From Gammaproteobacteria bacterium (lineage in GTDB: Bacteria > Pseudomonadota > Gammaproteobacteria > Steroidobacterales > Steroidobacteraceae), in assembly GCA_003137095.1 (NCBI GenBank), contig PLET01000101.1, positions 1-45,243 of the forward strand: a stretch of DNA of 45,243 bases, written 5' to 3'. The translations under genes were made by a program, and so were the position numbers. Below, in pieces: positions 23,335-31,717 of the stretch (position 1 is the first letter of the stretch; each line of letters starts with the position of its first letter). The notes beneath the pieces were generated by a model. That model saw only the letters and a program-made list of their open reading frames with translations. It had not been told where the DNA came from and made no database searches.

Positions 23335-25158
23335 TTAGGGTCGGTGAGCTTCGCCGGCACAGATGACGAAATCCAGCGGCGCCAGTTCCACGTGGTAACT
23401 GCCCGGCGCGTCGACACTCGTGGCGCAGCCGCCATGCAGCGACCTGAAGGCGGTCACCGCGGCGCCCACCTCGACCTCGGCACTCACCGGCAGTGTCGAG
23501 GTATTGAAGGCCGCGAGCAGTTCGCGGCCGTCGGCCGGATCGATGCGCGACACGGCGAGGAGCCCCGGCGCCTCGCTGGTCGCGCGCACGATCTGCGTGC
23601 CGCGGCGCAGCGCCGGCTGTGCGCTGCGCAGCTCGGCCAGTTCCCGGATGGTGAGGTATAGGGGATGCTGCGGGTTGAAGCTCGCCGTGGCCGTGGAGCG
23701 GCTCGAACCAATGAGGCGCTGGGCATTGAACTCGGCCACGCGGCTCGCAAACATGTCCTGGCGCGTGTCCTGGTTATCGCCGGAACCGGCAAATCCTTGT
23801 TCATCGCCGTAATAGATCACCGGCACGCCTCGCAGGGTCATCAGCATTGCATGCGCGAGTTGCATCCGCTGCAGCTCTTCCCGGGCGCCGATCCCCGGAA
23901 ATGCCCGCCGCAGGAAATATCCGAAGCGGCCCTGGTCATGATTGCTGAGGAAGGTGGGCAGGCGTCGTGCCGCCGCTTCGCCGCCTTCATACAGGCCGTC
24001 CTGGGCATAGAGCTGTGCGAACTCGGCGGTGCCGGCAATGCCCGCGACCGTGTCGATGAGCGCGCGCTGCGTGGTGAAGTCGAGGACCGCCGGCAACCCA
24101 TCGATGCGCGTATGCAAGGCGAGCAGACCCGGCTCGAGCGAGGAGATCGCGACCTCGCCGAAGATGGCGAAGTTCGGGATGCCGGCGCCGCGGGCGCGCG
24201 TCAGCATCGCTGGCACAAACGCCTGCCAGAACTCCGGATTCACGTGCTTTGCGGTATCGATCCTAAAGCCGTCGACATGGTAGCGGTCGATCCAATCGCC
24301 GTAGATGTCGATGAAGCCCTGCACGACCCGCGGGTTCTCGGTCATGAGGTCGTCGAGGCCATTGAAATCGCCCATGGTCGAGCTCTCGCCCTTGTAGGTC
24401 GTCTCGCCGCGGTTGTGATAGTAGATCGGATCGTTCAGCCACTCCGGAACCTTGATGTATTCCTCGCCGGACGGGACGAAGGGCGTGTAGGCGTAATCCG
24501 GGCGCACCAGGTGCGCGAAGTTCTCCGCGGTCTGGTGCGCGGCATCGTCGCCCAGGAAGCCGTCATTGATCGGCTCGCCCGCGACGCCGCCGCGGCGCGT
24601 ATAAGGATAGTCGGCTCGCGAACGGTAGGGACACGCTGTGCATTCGCGGTAGCGGATCACGTCGGCGGTATGGTTGGCGACGATATCCATGTAGACCTTC
24701 ATGCCGCGGGCATGTGCCGCCGCGACCAGCGCGTGGAAATCCTCGTTCGTCCCGAAGTGCGGATCCACGCGGGTGAAATCCGTGATCCAGTAGCCGTGGT
24801 ATCCGGCCTCCTCGCGGCCCGGTGGTCCATCGACCGGTTTGTTCCTGAAGATCGGCGCGACCCAGATTGCCGTCGCGCCGAGGGACTGGATGTAATCCAG
24901 GCGGCGGATCACGCCCTTCAGGTCGCCGCCATGGTAGAAAGCCTTGGCGGTCGGGTCGAACCCGGTCTCAAGCCGCCCGCCGTCCAGGCCGCCGCGATCG
25001 TTGCCGGGATCCGCATTGTCGAAGCGGTCGGGCAGCAAGAAGTAGATGACCTCGTCTTCGGGCAGCCGCGCGCGGAAATCGGCCGGCGCCGCGCCCGAGG
25101 ATGCCAGGCACCCGGTTCCAAGAAGGCATGTAAGCCAGACTCTTGCGGCGCGCTGCAC
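23335..25158 (-). CDS. GH13 alpha-amylase, predicted lipoprotein
   Basis: 607 residues from GTG 25158 (AGGA five bases upstream). The signal VWLTCLLGTGC with Cys17 followed by Ala-Ser-Ser suggests a lipoprotein, so it probably acts in the periplasm or at the outer membrane. GH13 motifs: VIYFLLPDRFDNADPGNDRG at the start, YMDIVANHTAD, GFRIDTAKHV with nucleophile Asp301, FGEVAI with Glu335 and FLSNHDQGRFG with Asp408. A C-terminal beta domain ends the protein. The LLPDRFDN opening with extra calcium-site-like DNADPGN is usual in cyclodextrin/alpha-amylase-like enzymes. A GTG at 25218 directly abuts the hairpin and lacks a ribosome-binding site. Confidence 0.94.
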   Translation of the reverse strand: MQRAARVWLTCLLGTGCLASSGAAPADFRARLPEDEVIYFLLPDRFDNADPGNDRGGLDGGRLETGFDPTAKAFYHGGDLKGVIRRLDYIQSLGATAIWVAPIFRNKPVDGPPGREEAGYHGYWITDFTRVDPHFGTNEDFHALVAAAHARGMKVYMDIVANHTADVIRYRECTACPYRSRADYPYTRRGGVAGEPINDGFLGDDAAHQTAENFAHLVRPDYAYTPFVPSGEEYIKVPEWLNDPIYYHNRGETTYKGESSTMGDFNGLDDLMTENPRVVQGFIDIYGDWIDRYHVDGFRIDTAKHVNPEFWQAFVPAMLTRARGAGIPNFAIFGEVAISSLEPGLLALHTRIDGLPAVLDFTTQRALIDTVAGIAGTAEFAQLYAQDGLYEGGEAAARRLPTFLSNHDQGRFGYFLRRAFPGIGAREELQRMQLAHAMLMTLRGVPVIYYGDEQGFAGSGDNQDTRQDMFASRVAEFNAQRLIGSSRSTATASFNPQHPLYLTIRELAELRSAQPALRRGTQIVRATSEAPGLLAVSRIDPADGRELLAAFNTSTLPVSAEVEVGAAVTAFRSLHGGCATSVDAPGSYHVELAPLDFVICAGEAHRP

Positions 25159-25189
25159 GGTAGTCCTGTTGCCGGCCAGAGGCGAAAGC

Positions 25190-25216
25190 GACCCGCCGGG
25201 GCGGCCCCGGCGGGTC
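25190..25216 (-). terminator. strong hairpin between TonB-receptor and amylase genes
   Basis: A perfect 12-bp GC-rich inverted repeat (GACCCGCCGGGG at 25190-25201, CCCCGGCGGGTC at 25205-25216) with a three-base loop. It begins 24 bases after the receptor stop and ends 32 bases before the amylase start. No T run follows on the minus strand. It likely acts as partial attenuator or mRNA stabiliser, making the receptor mRNA more abundant than that of the downstream enzymes. Confidence 0.6.
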
Positions 25217-25239
25217 ACGGAGGAGCAATGATTCGTGTA

Positions 25240-28056
25240 TTACAGCTTAAACCTCGCTCCCAGGTAGAACACGCGGCCATAGGTCTCGTAGTCCCGCACG
25301 CGCGTCTCGACCTGGGAGTAGTCGATGAACGGGGTGTTGGTCAGGTTGTCGATCTGGAACACGATCCCCAAGCCCTTCAGCCGGCCATCCTGGAAGTCGT
25401 AGCCCGTCTGGAATGCGCTGATCTGCTCATGCCGCACGTATTCCAGCGCCCGGTCGCCGGCATAATCGGTGATTTCGCCGATATAGTTCGAGCGATAGGT
25501 CGTTGCGAGACGCGCCGAGAATCCGGCACGCTCGTAGTACACGGTCGCCTGCCACACCGTCTTGGACAATCCGGGCAGCGGGATGTTCGAAACCGTCTCG
25601 CCGGCAACCTGATCGTTCTGCACCGCGATGTTGCTCTCGGTTTCCGAGATGCTGCCGCTCACTCCAAAGCCCTGCAGGGCATCGAGAAACAGGTCCCCAG
25701 GAATCGAGAAAGCGAACTCGATGCCGTCCACGCGGCCGCCTTGACCGTTCTCGGGCTGCGTGAACATGCCGGTCGCGCTTTCCTGGCAGCTGCCGGGCAC
25801 CGGCGGGTTGCCGCAGGAATAGAACGGCGACGCCGCCGCGTTCAGAGTCGAGAAATTGTAGTTGTTGTTCGTGATGTCGTAGATGTAGCTCGTCAACTTC
25901 TTGTAGAACGCCGCGGCCGAGATGATCGCCTTGTTCTCGAAGTATTTTTCATACGACAGATCGAACGCGTTCGCACGCCACGGTGCGAGCCTGGCGTTGC
26001 CGCCGGTCGCCGACGGAATGAACGGGCCGGTGTTCGCGTATGAATAGTCGTACGACACGTCCAGCTGGTCCATGCGCGCCCGCACGAGCTCGCGTGCGAG
26101 GCCTACGCGCAGCTTCTGGCTGGACGGAAAGCCGAACACGAGATTGACGGACGGCAGCACGTCGTTGTAGGTCGTACCGTCGGAAATCGGGACCGCACCG
26201 CCGTTCGGGCCGGTGGCCGCATTCACGACAAAGGCATTCGATGCGGAACTCTGGTCCGTGTGCACGAACTGCACGCCGACGTTGCCCTTCAGGTTGACGT
26301 CCGCGCTCAGATCGTGGTCGAGCTTGCCCATGAGGTAGGCGGTCGACAGCTTTTCCGTGACTTCCCAGCTCTTGCCGACGAGGTAGCTCGCCGTCGTCGA
26401 GGGCATGATCGGCTGGAAGTAGTTCGCAATCACGGCCGGTACGTTCCAGGCGAGCGCGCTCGGCGTGCCGGAGAAACTCAGGTTGGTCGGCGACAGAAGA
26501 TCGGCCGCAGAGATCTGGCAGGGGCAATTCGCGTTCGCATTCAGGTTGGCTTCCGGCTGCACCTTGGTCTTGGTGCGGTCGTCGTAATTGACGCCGCCTT
26601 GCACCGAGCTGAACCACCCGCCCGCCGGGTGCGATACGTCGAAGCGGACCGACTTCAACTCGTCCTCCACGTGCGGGAAGCGGCTGTAGCCGGCGCCATA
26701 GATGGTCGGCCCAACGAGCACCTGCGCGGGATTCGTGTAGGCGTTCTGCAAAGCGAACGATGGCGAGCTGCTGCTCGGGATGAAAAACACGCCCGTATCG
26801 GTCACGCCGTTCTGATAGGTCGCCTGGGTCTCGTAGTCCTTCTCATCGCGGGTGGCGCGCGAGTAGCCGAGGTCGCTCACCAGGGTCCAGTCGTTGCTGG
26901 TCCACTTGTTGTTCCAGCCGGTCGCGAAAATCTGGTCGCGCGTCGTGTACTGGAAGTTGCGCGCCAACGGAACTAGGCCGGACACGGTCGCGCCGATCAG
27001 CGTATTGTCCGCGCCGATCACCAGGTTCGAATAGCCGGCCGGACCCGGATAATTGCCGAGGTTGGCCTCGATGCTGCGCCGATCGTCGGCCCAGGTATCA
27101 TTCGTGTAGTACATGTCGTACGTGCTGGCAAAGTTGTCGACCGGTTTCCATTCCAGCGTGAACACCGTGCCATCGCGCTTATCGAGGCCCGTGCTGGCGA
27201 GGGACTTGATGCCATCCGTGACCCAGACGTCGGCGGGTACGCCGGCATGCTCGGTGCCGTTCTGGTGCCAGGGATCGTAAAGACCCACTTCCTTGGTATC
27301 GGTCGGGCTGTCCAGGCGCGCGAAGCCGAAGGTCACGCCCAGCGTATTGTCGAAATACTGATCGACGTAGGAAAAACTGGCGCGATACTGCTTGTCGGTC
27401 GCGCCGGCGCCCAAATCGCCGTTGCCGTTCTTGACGGCGCGTACGTCGAATACCAGCGCGCGCTTGCCGTATTCCAGAGGCCGCGTCGTCTGCAGGTCGA
27501 TCGTGCCGGCGAGTCCCTGGCCGATCAGCGAGGCATCCGGCGTCTTGTAGACTTCGACGGCGTGAATCAATTCCGCCGGATACTGGTCGAACTGGATCGC
27601 GCGGTTATCGCCCGTGCTGACCTGTTCGCGGCCGTTCATCAGGGTGCCGTTGAAATCCGGTCCGAAACCGCGGATGCTGATGTCGGAGGTGCGCCCGTCG
27701 GAGCGCTGGGCGGTGACGCCGGGCAGGCGCGTCAGTGATTCGGCGATGCTGGGATCCGGCAGCTTGCCGATGTCTTCGGCGGAGATCGCCTCGACGATGT
27801 CGGGGGCATCGCGCTTCACCTGGATGGCGGCCTCGACGCTCGCGCGGATGCCGCTGACGGTGATTTCCTGGAGTTCATCGGAGGACGAGGCCGCGGCGTC
27901 GGCGGCCATGCCGGCGGACGGGGTCAGTACGGCGAGCGACCCGACGCATGCGACCAGGGCCAGCGCGGACTGTAAAATCTGCGAGGCGCGCTTGCCGGCG
28001 CCGGGCGCCGAATGCAGGATCCGCGCGATCAAGGATCGACTATTGAGCGTTGCCAT
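25240..28056 (-). CDS. TonB-dependent receptor, Xanthomonas/Caulobacter type (maltodextrin)
   Basis: 938 residues. Extended N-terminus with signal peptide, then the plug domain: DELQEITVSGIRASVEAAI, DIVEAISAEDIGKLPDPSIA, ESLTRLPGVTAQRSDGRTSD, ISIRGFGPDFN. This is the pattern of the TonB-Xanth-Caul family that imports carbohydrates. A 22-strand barrel follows and ends in the aromatic GRVFYLGARFKL. The operon context (amylase, sugar transporter, glucosidase) points to maltodextrins or cyclodextrins. GGAG lies about nine bases before the ATG. It is the first gene of the leftward operon, so it is probably controlled from the 28057-28429 region by the LacI-type regulator. Confidence 0.96.
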   Translation of the reverse strand: MATLNSRSLIARILHSAPGAGKRASQILQSALALVACVGSLAVLTPSAGMAADAAASSSDELQEITVSGIRASVEAAIQVKRDAPDIVEAISAEDIGKLPDPSIAESLTRLPGVTAQRSDGRTSDISIRGFGPDFNGTLMNGREQVSTGDNRAIQFDQYPAELIHAVEVYKTPDASLIGQGLAGTIDLQTTRPLEYGKRALVFDVRAVKNGNGDLGAGATDKQYRASFSYVDQYFDNTLGVTFGFARLDSPTDTKEVGLYDPWHQNGTEHAGVPADVWVTDGIKSLASTGLDKRDGTVFTLEWKPVDNFASTYDMYYTNDTWADDRRSIEANLGNYPGPAGYSNLVIGADNTLIGATVSGLVPLARNFQYTTRDQIFATGWNNKWTSNDWTLVSDLGYSRATRDEKDYETQATYQNGVTDTGVFFIPSSSSPSFALQNAYTNPAQVLVGPTIYGAGYSRFPHVEDELKSVRFDVSHPAGGWFSSVQGGVNYDDRTKTKVQPEANLNANANCPCQISAADLLSPTNLSFSGTPSALAWNVPAVIANYFQPIMPSTTASYLVGKSWEVTEKLSTAYLMGKLDHDLSADVNLKGNVGVQFVHTDQSSASNAFVVNAATGPNGGAVPISDGTTYNDVLPSVNLVFGFPSSQKLRVGLARELVRARMDQLDVSYDYSYANTGPFIPSATGGNARLAPWRANAFDLSYEKYFENKAIISAAAFYKKLTSYIYDITNNNYNFSTLNAAASPFYSCGNPPVPGSCQESATGMFTQPENGQGGRVDGIEFAFSIPGDLFLDALQGFGVSGSISETESNIAVQNDQVAGETVSNIPLPGLSKTVWQATVYYERAGFSARLATTYRSNYIGEITDYAGDRALEYVRHEQISAFQTGYDFQDGRLKGLGIVFQIDNLTNTPFIDYSQVETRVRDYETYGRVFYLGARFKL

Positions 28057-28264
28057 TTGATGTTAACTCCCTGAAGAAGACGCCATGGACAGGCGGTATT
28101 CGCCTGGCCGTTTTATTGAGCCCGGGGAGTGCAGTAAGGCGTACACGAGCGATGCCAACCGTATATCCCCCGACCGTTCCGTCGTTTCTCATCGCCTCGA
28201 GTCTCGCTGCTGTCGTCGAGGTGCCTACCGGCGCACGTATGGTCGCGCTTACCTGAGGCGGAGG

Positions 28265-28281
28265 AAGTATGCAAAAAAATG
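28265..28281 (+). repeat. 17-bp repeat, copy 1 of AAGTATGCAAAAAAATG
   Basis: Exact copy of the 17 bases at 28426-28442, which cover the start codon of the exported glucosidase. The related 16-mer GCAAAAAAATGCAAAA occurs at 28432-28447 and, inverted, at 31311-31326 upstream of the LacI-type gene. An A7 tract lies in each copy. Confidence 0.6.
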
Positions 28282-28394
28282 GGAATCCGTGCAAGAAACT
28301 TTGTGATAATTGCCATTTGGCGCGCTGTCGTTCGCCGCTTCACAAGACAAAAATCATATTTATCAGCTTATTATTAAATAGTTACCGGACATAA
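28269..28394 (+). CDS. possible 41-residue leader ORF
   Basis: ATG 28269 follows GGAGGA at good distance and opens a 41-codon frame ending at TAA 28392-28394. The product begins MQKNGNPCKKLCDNCHLARC and ends in a hydrophobic IIFISLLL stretch. Its first four codons and the bases around them repeat exactly at the start of the downstream glucosidase (MQKN). It could be a translated leader that affects that gene, or the relic of a duplicated start. No homologue is recognised. Confidence 0.3.
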   Translation: MQKNGNPCKKLCDNCHLARCRSPLHKTKIIFISLLLNSYRT

Positions 28395-28425
28395 TTCCGG
28401 GTTTTCTTACAACGGAAATAGGCGT

Positions 28426-28442
28426 AAGTATGCAAAAAAATG
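28426..28442 (+). repeat. 17-bp repeat, copy 2, over the glucosidase start codon
   Basis: Identical to 28265-28281. Continued downstream by a second A7 tract (28444-28450). TGCA-N7-TGCA symmetry (28431-28445) could be a protein-binding site overlapping the start codon. Confidence 0.6.
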
Positions 28443-30205
28443 CAAAAAAATTATCCGACACCGCGGCGGCCGGCGCGATGTGGCTCGCGATGCTGTGCTG
28501 CGCCGCGGTACCGGCGACCGCCGAACCTGCCCCGGATACCGACGGGGAATGGTGGAAGAGCGCCGTGCTCTACGAAATCTACCCCCGGTCGTTTCAGGAT
28601 TCCGACGGCGACGGTGTCGGGGACCTCAACGGCATCAACGCGCGTCTCGGCTACCTCGAGGACCTTGGGATCGACGCGATCTGGATCGCACCGATGTTTC
28701 CCTCCCCGGGGGTTGATTTCGGCTACGACATCAGCGACTACGTAGGCGTGGATCCCCGATACGGCACCCTCGCCGACATGGATCGCCTGATCGGCGCGGC
28801 GCGCCAGCACCATATCCGCATCCTCCTCGACATGGTGCTGAACCACACGTCGGACCAGCATCCCTGGTTCACGGCTGCGGCTGCGGCGCGCGACAGCGAG
28901 AAACACGATTGGTATGTGTGGAATGACGGCATCCCCGGCGGCGGACCGCAGGCCCATGAGGGCAGGCTGCCGCCGAACAACTGGGTGTCGCTGTTTGGCG
29001 GTTCCGCCTGGGAATGGGTCCCGGCGGTTCATCAGTACTACTACCACATGTTCTACCGCCAGCAACCCGACCTCAACTGGCGCAATCCCGCCGTGGAAAA
29101 GGCCATGTTCGCTTCGATGCGGTTCTGGCTCGATCGGGGTATCGCCGGATTCCGTCTCGACGCCATTCCGAATCTGTTTGAGGATCCGAAATTGCGCAAC
29201 GCGCGTGAACTCGGCGGCGTCAATGCCCAGGGCGATCCGAACCTCGATGGATCCCTGACCAGCAACCTGCCTGAGGTGCACGGCGTGATCCGGCGGCTGC
29301 GCCGCATGCTCGGTTCCTACCCGGATTCGCGGCTGCTCATCGGCGAGACCTACCTGCCACGGACCCGCGACCTCGACGCCTGGTATGGCGGAGCGCGCCA
29401 CGATGAATTGCAGCTCGCGATGGACATGCTCGTCGGCTTCCACGGCGACCGGGACCGGCTCGACGCGGCATCGTTCCGTCAACACATCGAGGAGGCGCAA
29501 TCCCAGCTGCACGGCTCGCAGCCGCTGTTCGTGTTCGACAATCATGACAACGTGCGCGCCATCGACCGCTACGGCGACGGCGTGCACGACGCGCAGATCA
29601 ACCGGCTCCTTGGCTCGCTGCTGCTGACCTCGCGCGCGACGCCGCTGCTGTATTACGGGGAGGAACTCGGCATGCGCACGATCACACCGGTACGGCGTGA
29701 AGACGTCAAGGATCCCATAGGGATCACCGGATGGCCCCGGCAGAAGGGCCGTGACGGCGAGCGCACCCCGATGCAATGGTCGCCGGGAGCGCAGGCCGGA
29801 TTCAGCACGGGGTCCGCCGCGTGGCTGCCGGTCGCGCAAAACCACGTCACTGTCAACGTCGCAACGGAGCTTGAGGACCCGCAGTCAACGCTGCAGTGGT
29901 ACCGGCAGCTGCTGCGACTGCGTCGCGACACACCGGCGTTGACGCAGGGACGGATGACGATGCTGAACCGCGACAATCCCCACGTCCTGACCTATGTGCG
30001 CTCGGGCACCCGGGTCCAGGCCGTCATGGTCGCACTGAATTTCACGGCAGAGCCGCAAATCCTGTCCATCGCCCGGGGCGCGGCGGGCCCGGGGCGCGGT
30101 TCGCTGCGCACGCTGCTGACCGATGCGCCGGCCCTGCGTGGCAGCCGGATCGCGCACAGCGTGACGCTGCCGCCGTTCGCCACCTGGATTGCAGCCATTG
30201 ACTGA
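28430..30205 (+). CDS. exported GH13 alpha-glucosidase
   Basis: 591 residues with a Sec signal peptide (MWLAMLCCAAVPATAEP, cleavage near residue 31), so it acts in the periplasm or outside. It trims maltodextrins before import. Motifs: YEIYPRSFQDSDGDGVGDL, DMVLNHTSDQH, GFRLDAIPN with nucleophile Asp244, IGETYL with Glu306, FDNHDNVR with Asp373, and GRDGERTPMQW near the C-terminus. The first codons hold two A7 tracts, where slippage could shift the frame. It is divergent from the TonB-receptor operon and convergent with the LacI-type regulator gene (26 bases). It is similar to the cytoplasmic enzyme at 20229-21842, which lacks a signal. Confidence 0.95.
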   Translation: MQKNAKKLSDTAAAGAMWLAMLCCAAVPATAEPAPDTDGEWWKSAVLYEIYPRSFQDSDGDGVGDLNGINARLGYLEDLGIDAIWIAPMFPSPGVDFGYDISDYVGVDPRYGTLADMDRLIGAARQHHIRILLDMVLNHTSDQHPWFTAAAAARDSEKHDWYVWNDGIPGGGPQAHEGRLPPNNWVSLFGGSAWEWVPAVHQYYYHMFYRQQPDLNWRNPAVEKAMFASMRFWLDRGIAGFRLDAIPNLFEDPKLRNARELGGVNAQGDPNLDGSLTSNLPEVHGVIRRLRRMLGSYPDSRLLIGETYLPRTRDLDAWYGGARHDELQLAMDMLVGFHGDRDRLDAASFRQHIEEAQSQLHGSQPLFVFDNHDNVRAIDRYGDGVHDAQINRLLGSLLLTSRATPLLYYGEELGMRTITPVRREDVKDPIGITGWPRQKGRDGERTPMQWSPGAQAGFSTGSAAWLPVAQNHVTVNVATELEDPQSTLQWYRQLLRLRRDTPALTQGRMTMLNRDNPHVLTYVRSGTRVQAVMVALNFTAEPQILSIARGAAGPGRGSLRTLLTDAPALRGSRIAHSVTLPPFATWIAAID

Positions 30206-30231
30206 AGCCCGGGGCGGCTGCACCCGCGCGT

Positions 30232-31248
30232 TCAGGCACCGCAGGTCTCGCGCACGACGAGGTCCGTCGGCAGGCGCTCGGAGCGCAATTCCCCGCCCGA
30301 TTCGCTGTTGAGCAGCTTCGCCACCAGGAGGCGCCCGGCCAGCATCGTGTCCTGGCGGATCGTCGTCAACGCGGGACGGCTGTAGCGCGCCAGGGGCAGG
30401 TCGTCGAAGCCCACCACGGCGACATCCTCGGGGATTGAACGGCCGGCGCGGATCAGTGCGCGAATCGCGCCCAATGCGATCAGATCGCTCGCTGCGACGA
30501 TGCCGTCGAATTCGACGCGTCGCGCGAGCAGCGCATCGACCGAAGCCTCGGCCGCCTGGACGCCGAAGTGTGCGGGCACGGTCAGCCGCTTGTCGACGGG
30601 CAGACCGCTCTGCTCGAGCGCCGCGACATAGCCCTGGCGTCGCTGCATCGACTCAGGCGCCTCGATGTCGCCGAGGAACACGATGCGCCGGCGCCCCAGA
30701 CGGATCAGGTGCAGGGTCGCGCGCCGCCCTCCCAGAGGATTGTCGCTGCCGACGGAACAGTAGTTCTGTTTCGGTAATTCCGCGCCCCAGACCGCAAAAT
30801 GCGAGTGCGACTGGGCGAGCCGGTTAAAGGCGGCGTGCAGCGAGCTCTGGCCGATGAAAATCACGCCGTTCGCCCGGCTGGTGTCCAGCAGCGTCGCGAG
30901 TTCCGCGTAGCCCGTGGGCATCACGTGCGACAACGTGAAATCGGAACCGCGATCGCGGGATGCCTCGCCGATGCCTGCGATCAACTCGAGGATAAATGGA
31001 TCCGACAACTCGGCCCCGCGCCCCTGCGGGCGCGTCACCACGACGGTGAGGTTGGCGGCCGCCGCCGTCGGACCCCCCGGCATGTGGCCGCGGAACGGGT
31101 AGGCATGTTCGCGCGCGAGCCTCCAGATCTGCAGCTTGGTTTGCGAGTTGACCGCGGAACTGTCGTTCAGCGCCCGTGAAGCGGTCGCCACGGAGACCCC
31201 GGCGAGCCGCGCCAGATCCTCCAGACGGGTTTTTCGTTTCTTGGTCAT
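30232..31248 (-). CDS. LacI-family transcriptional regulator of the maltodextrin locus
   Basis: 338 residues from ATG 31248. N-terminal HTH and hinge: TRLEDLARLAGVSVATASRA, then LNDSSAVNSQTKLQIWRLAR; then the periplasmic-binding-protein-like sugar domain with NLTVVVTRPQ, GVIFIGQSSLH, RRIVFLGDIEAPESMQRRQG, FDGIVAASDLIALGAIRALI and VAVVGFDDLPLARY. Such proteins usually repress alpha-glucan genes and release on binding maltose. The frame stays open upstream to 31650, but that part encodes an AraC fragment, and a fused product is unlikely. The position next to three GH13 genes, a receptor and a transporter makes the regulon clear, though the ligand is inferred. Confidence 0.94.
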   Translation of the reverse strand: MTKKRKTRLEDLARLAGVSVATASRALNDSSAVNSQTKLQIWRLAREHAYPFRGHMPGGPTAAAANLTVVVTRPQGRGAELSDPFILELIAGIGEASRDRGSDFTLSHVMPTGYAELATLLDTSRANGVIFIGQSSLHAAFNRLAQSHSHFAVWGAELPKQNYCSVGSDNPLGGRRATLHLIRLGRRRIVFLGDIEAPESMQRRQGYVAALEQSGLPVDKRLTVPAHFGVQAAEASVDALLARRVEFDGIVAASDLIALGAIRALIRAGRSIPEDVAVVGFDDLPLARYSRPALTTIRQDTMLAGRLLVAKLLNSESGGELRSERLPTDLVVRETCGA

Positions 31249-31310
31249 TTTCCAGTGCTTTTCAGGCAGGATCGAAGCCGCTTCGGCATCGCCCCGCGAT
31301 GCGGGAGACA

Positions 31311-31326
31311 TTTTGCATTTTTTTGC
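31311..31326 (-). repeat. third copy of the A-rich 16-mer, upstream of the LacI-type gene
   Basis: On the minus strand this reads GCAAAAAAATGCAAAA, identical to 28432-28447. It lies 63 bases upstream of the LacI-type start, inside an ATG-rich leader. Shared presence at the regulator and at its presumed target suggests a common binding site. Confidence 0.5.
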
Positions 31327-31395
31327 GGCCGCCGCAACGCACCGGCGGGCAGGCGAGCCTAGCCGCGCTGTCGGTACTGCCGCGGAGTCACCGCA

Positions 31396-31557
31396 GCGAC
31401 AGTCGTTGACATAGGTTGAAAATGGCTTTCCCGACTCACGGTGGAAGAATCGGCTGAATGCGGCGCAGGATACGCCCGCGAGCCGGGCGGCATCGCTCAC
31501 GCCCAGTTTGCGGCCCAGGTCGCGGGCAACCCACTCGGTGACGCGGTCGATGCGCCG
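31396..31557 (-). pseudogene. AraC-family HTH fragment
   Basis: The minus strand encodes RIDRVTEWVARDLGRKLGVS, DAARLAGVSCAAFSRFFHRE, SGKPFSTYVNDCR, which is the first helix-turn-helix and linker helix of an AraC-type DNA-binding domain (SxxxFSRxFxxxxGxxFxxY). The second HTH (RIxxAxxLL) is lost, and no sensor domain precedes it. It is in frame with the LacI-type gene downstream. It is best read as the residue of a deleted regulator, perhaps the original regulator of the decayed glucosidase at 31718-32103. Confidence 0.6.
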
Positions 31558-31717
31558 CAGGCTGGCGGATTCCGCGCCGGCACGCATGGGACTGGCCGCA
31601 ATCGGCGCCAGACCGCCTGGATTGCATGACAGCGATCCGCGGATCTGCACGAGACCGGCCAGCCGGCATAGCGATCAGCCGCCGCCATGGAGGCCAGCAC
31701 GGCAGTTACCGTGCACC

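Larger units (their letters stand above)
28057..28429. promoter_or_regulatory. divergent control region of the maltodextrin locus
   Basis: 373 bases between the leftward TonB-receptor gene and the rightward alpha-glucosidase gene. The half nearer the glucosidase is strikingly AT-rich (28340-28380), as expected for a promoter. Visible elements: CAGGCG/CGCCTG inverted repeat (28090-28106), GCGCTTAC (28245-28252) shared with the esterase operator candidate, a 17-bp repeat at 28265-28281 and 28426-28442, CCGGA/TCCGG hairpin followed by GTTTTCTT (28385-28408), and CTTAC/GTAAG (28406-28410, 28424-28428). Which of these bind the LacI-type protein is not known. Confidence 0.5.

Noticed and set aside
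23665..26043. 792-codon open frame on the plus strand
   Set aside because: It runs opposite to the amylase and TonB-receptor genes, both with full sets of motifs; the translated product shows only the low-complexity pattern of an antisense shadow.
28385..28408. CCGGA/TCCGG hairpin plus GTTTTCTT as a leader terminator of the exported glucosidase
   Set aside because: The stem is only five base pairs and the T run is broken; too weak to call as an attenuator.
28451..29845. 464-codon open frame on the minus strand
   Set aside because: Antisense shadow of the exported glucosidase gene.
31249..31650. AraC-LacI fusion protein of 472 residues
   Set aside because: The frame is open, but the AraC part lacks its second HTH and the stretch between is low-complexity; LacI-family proteins normally start near the HTH, as at 31248.
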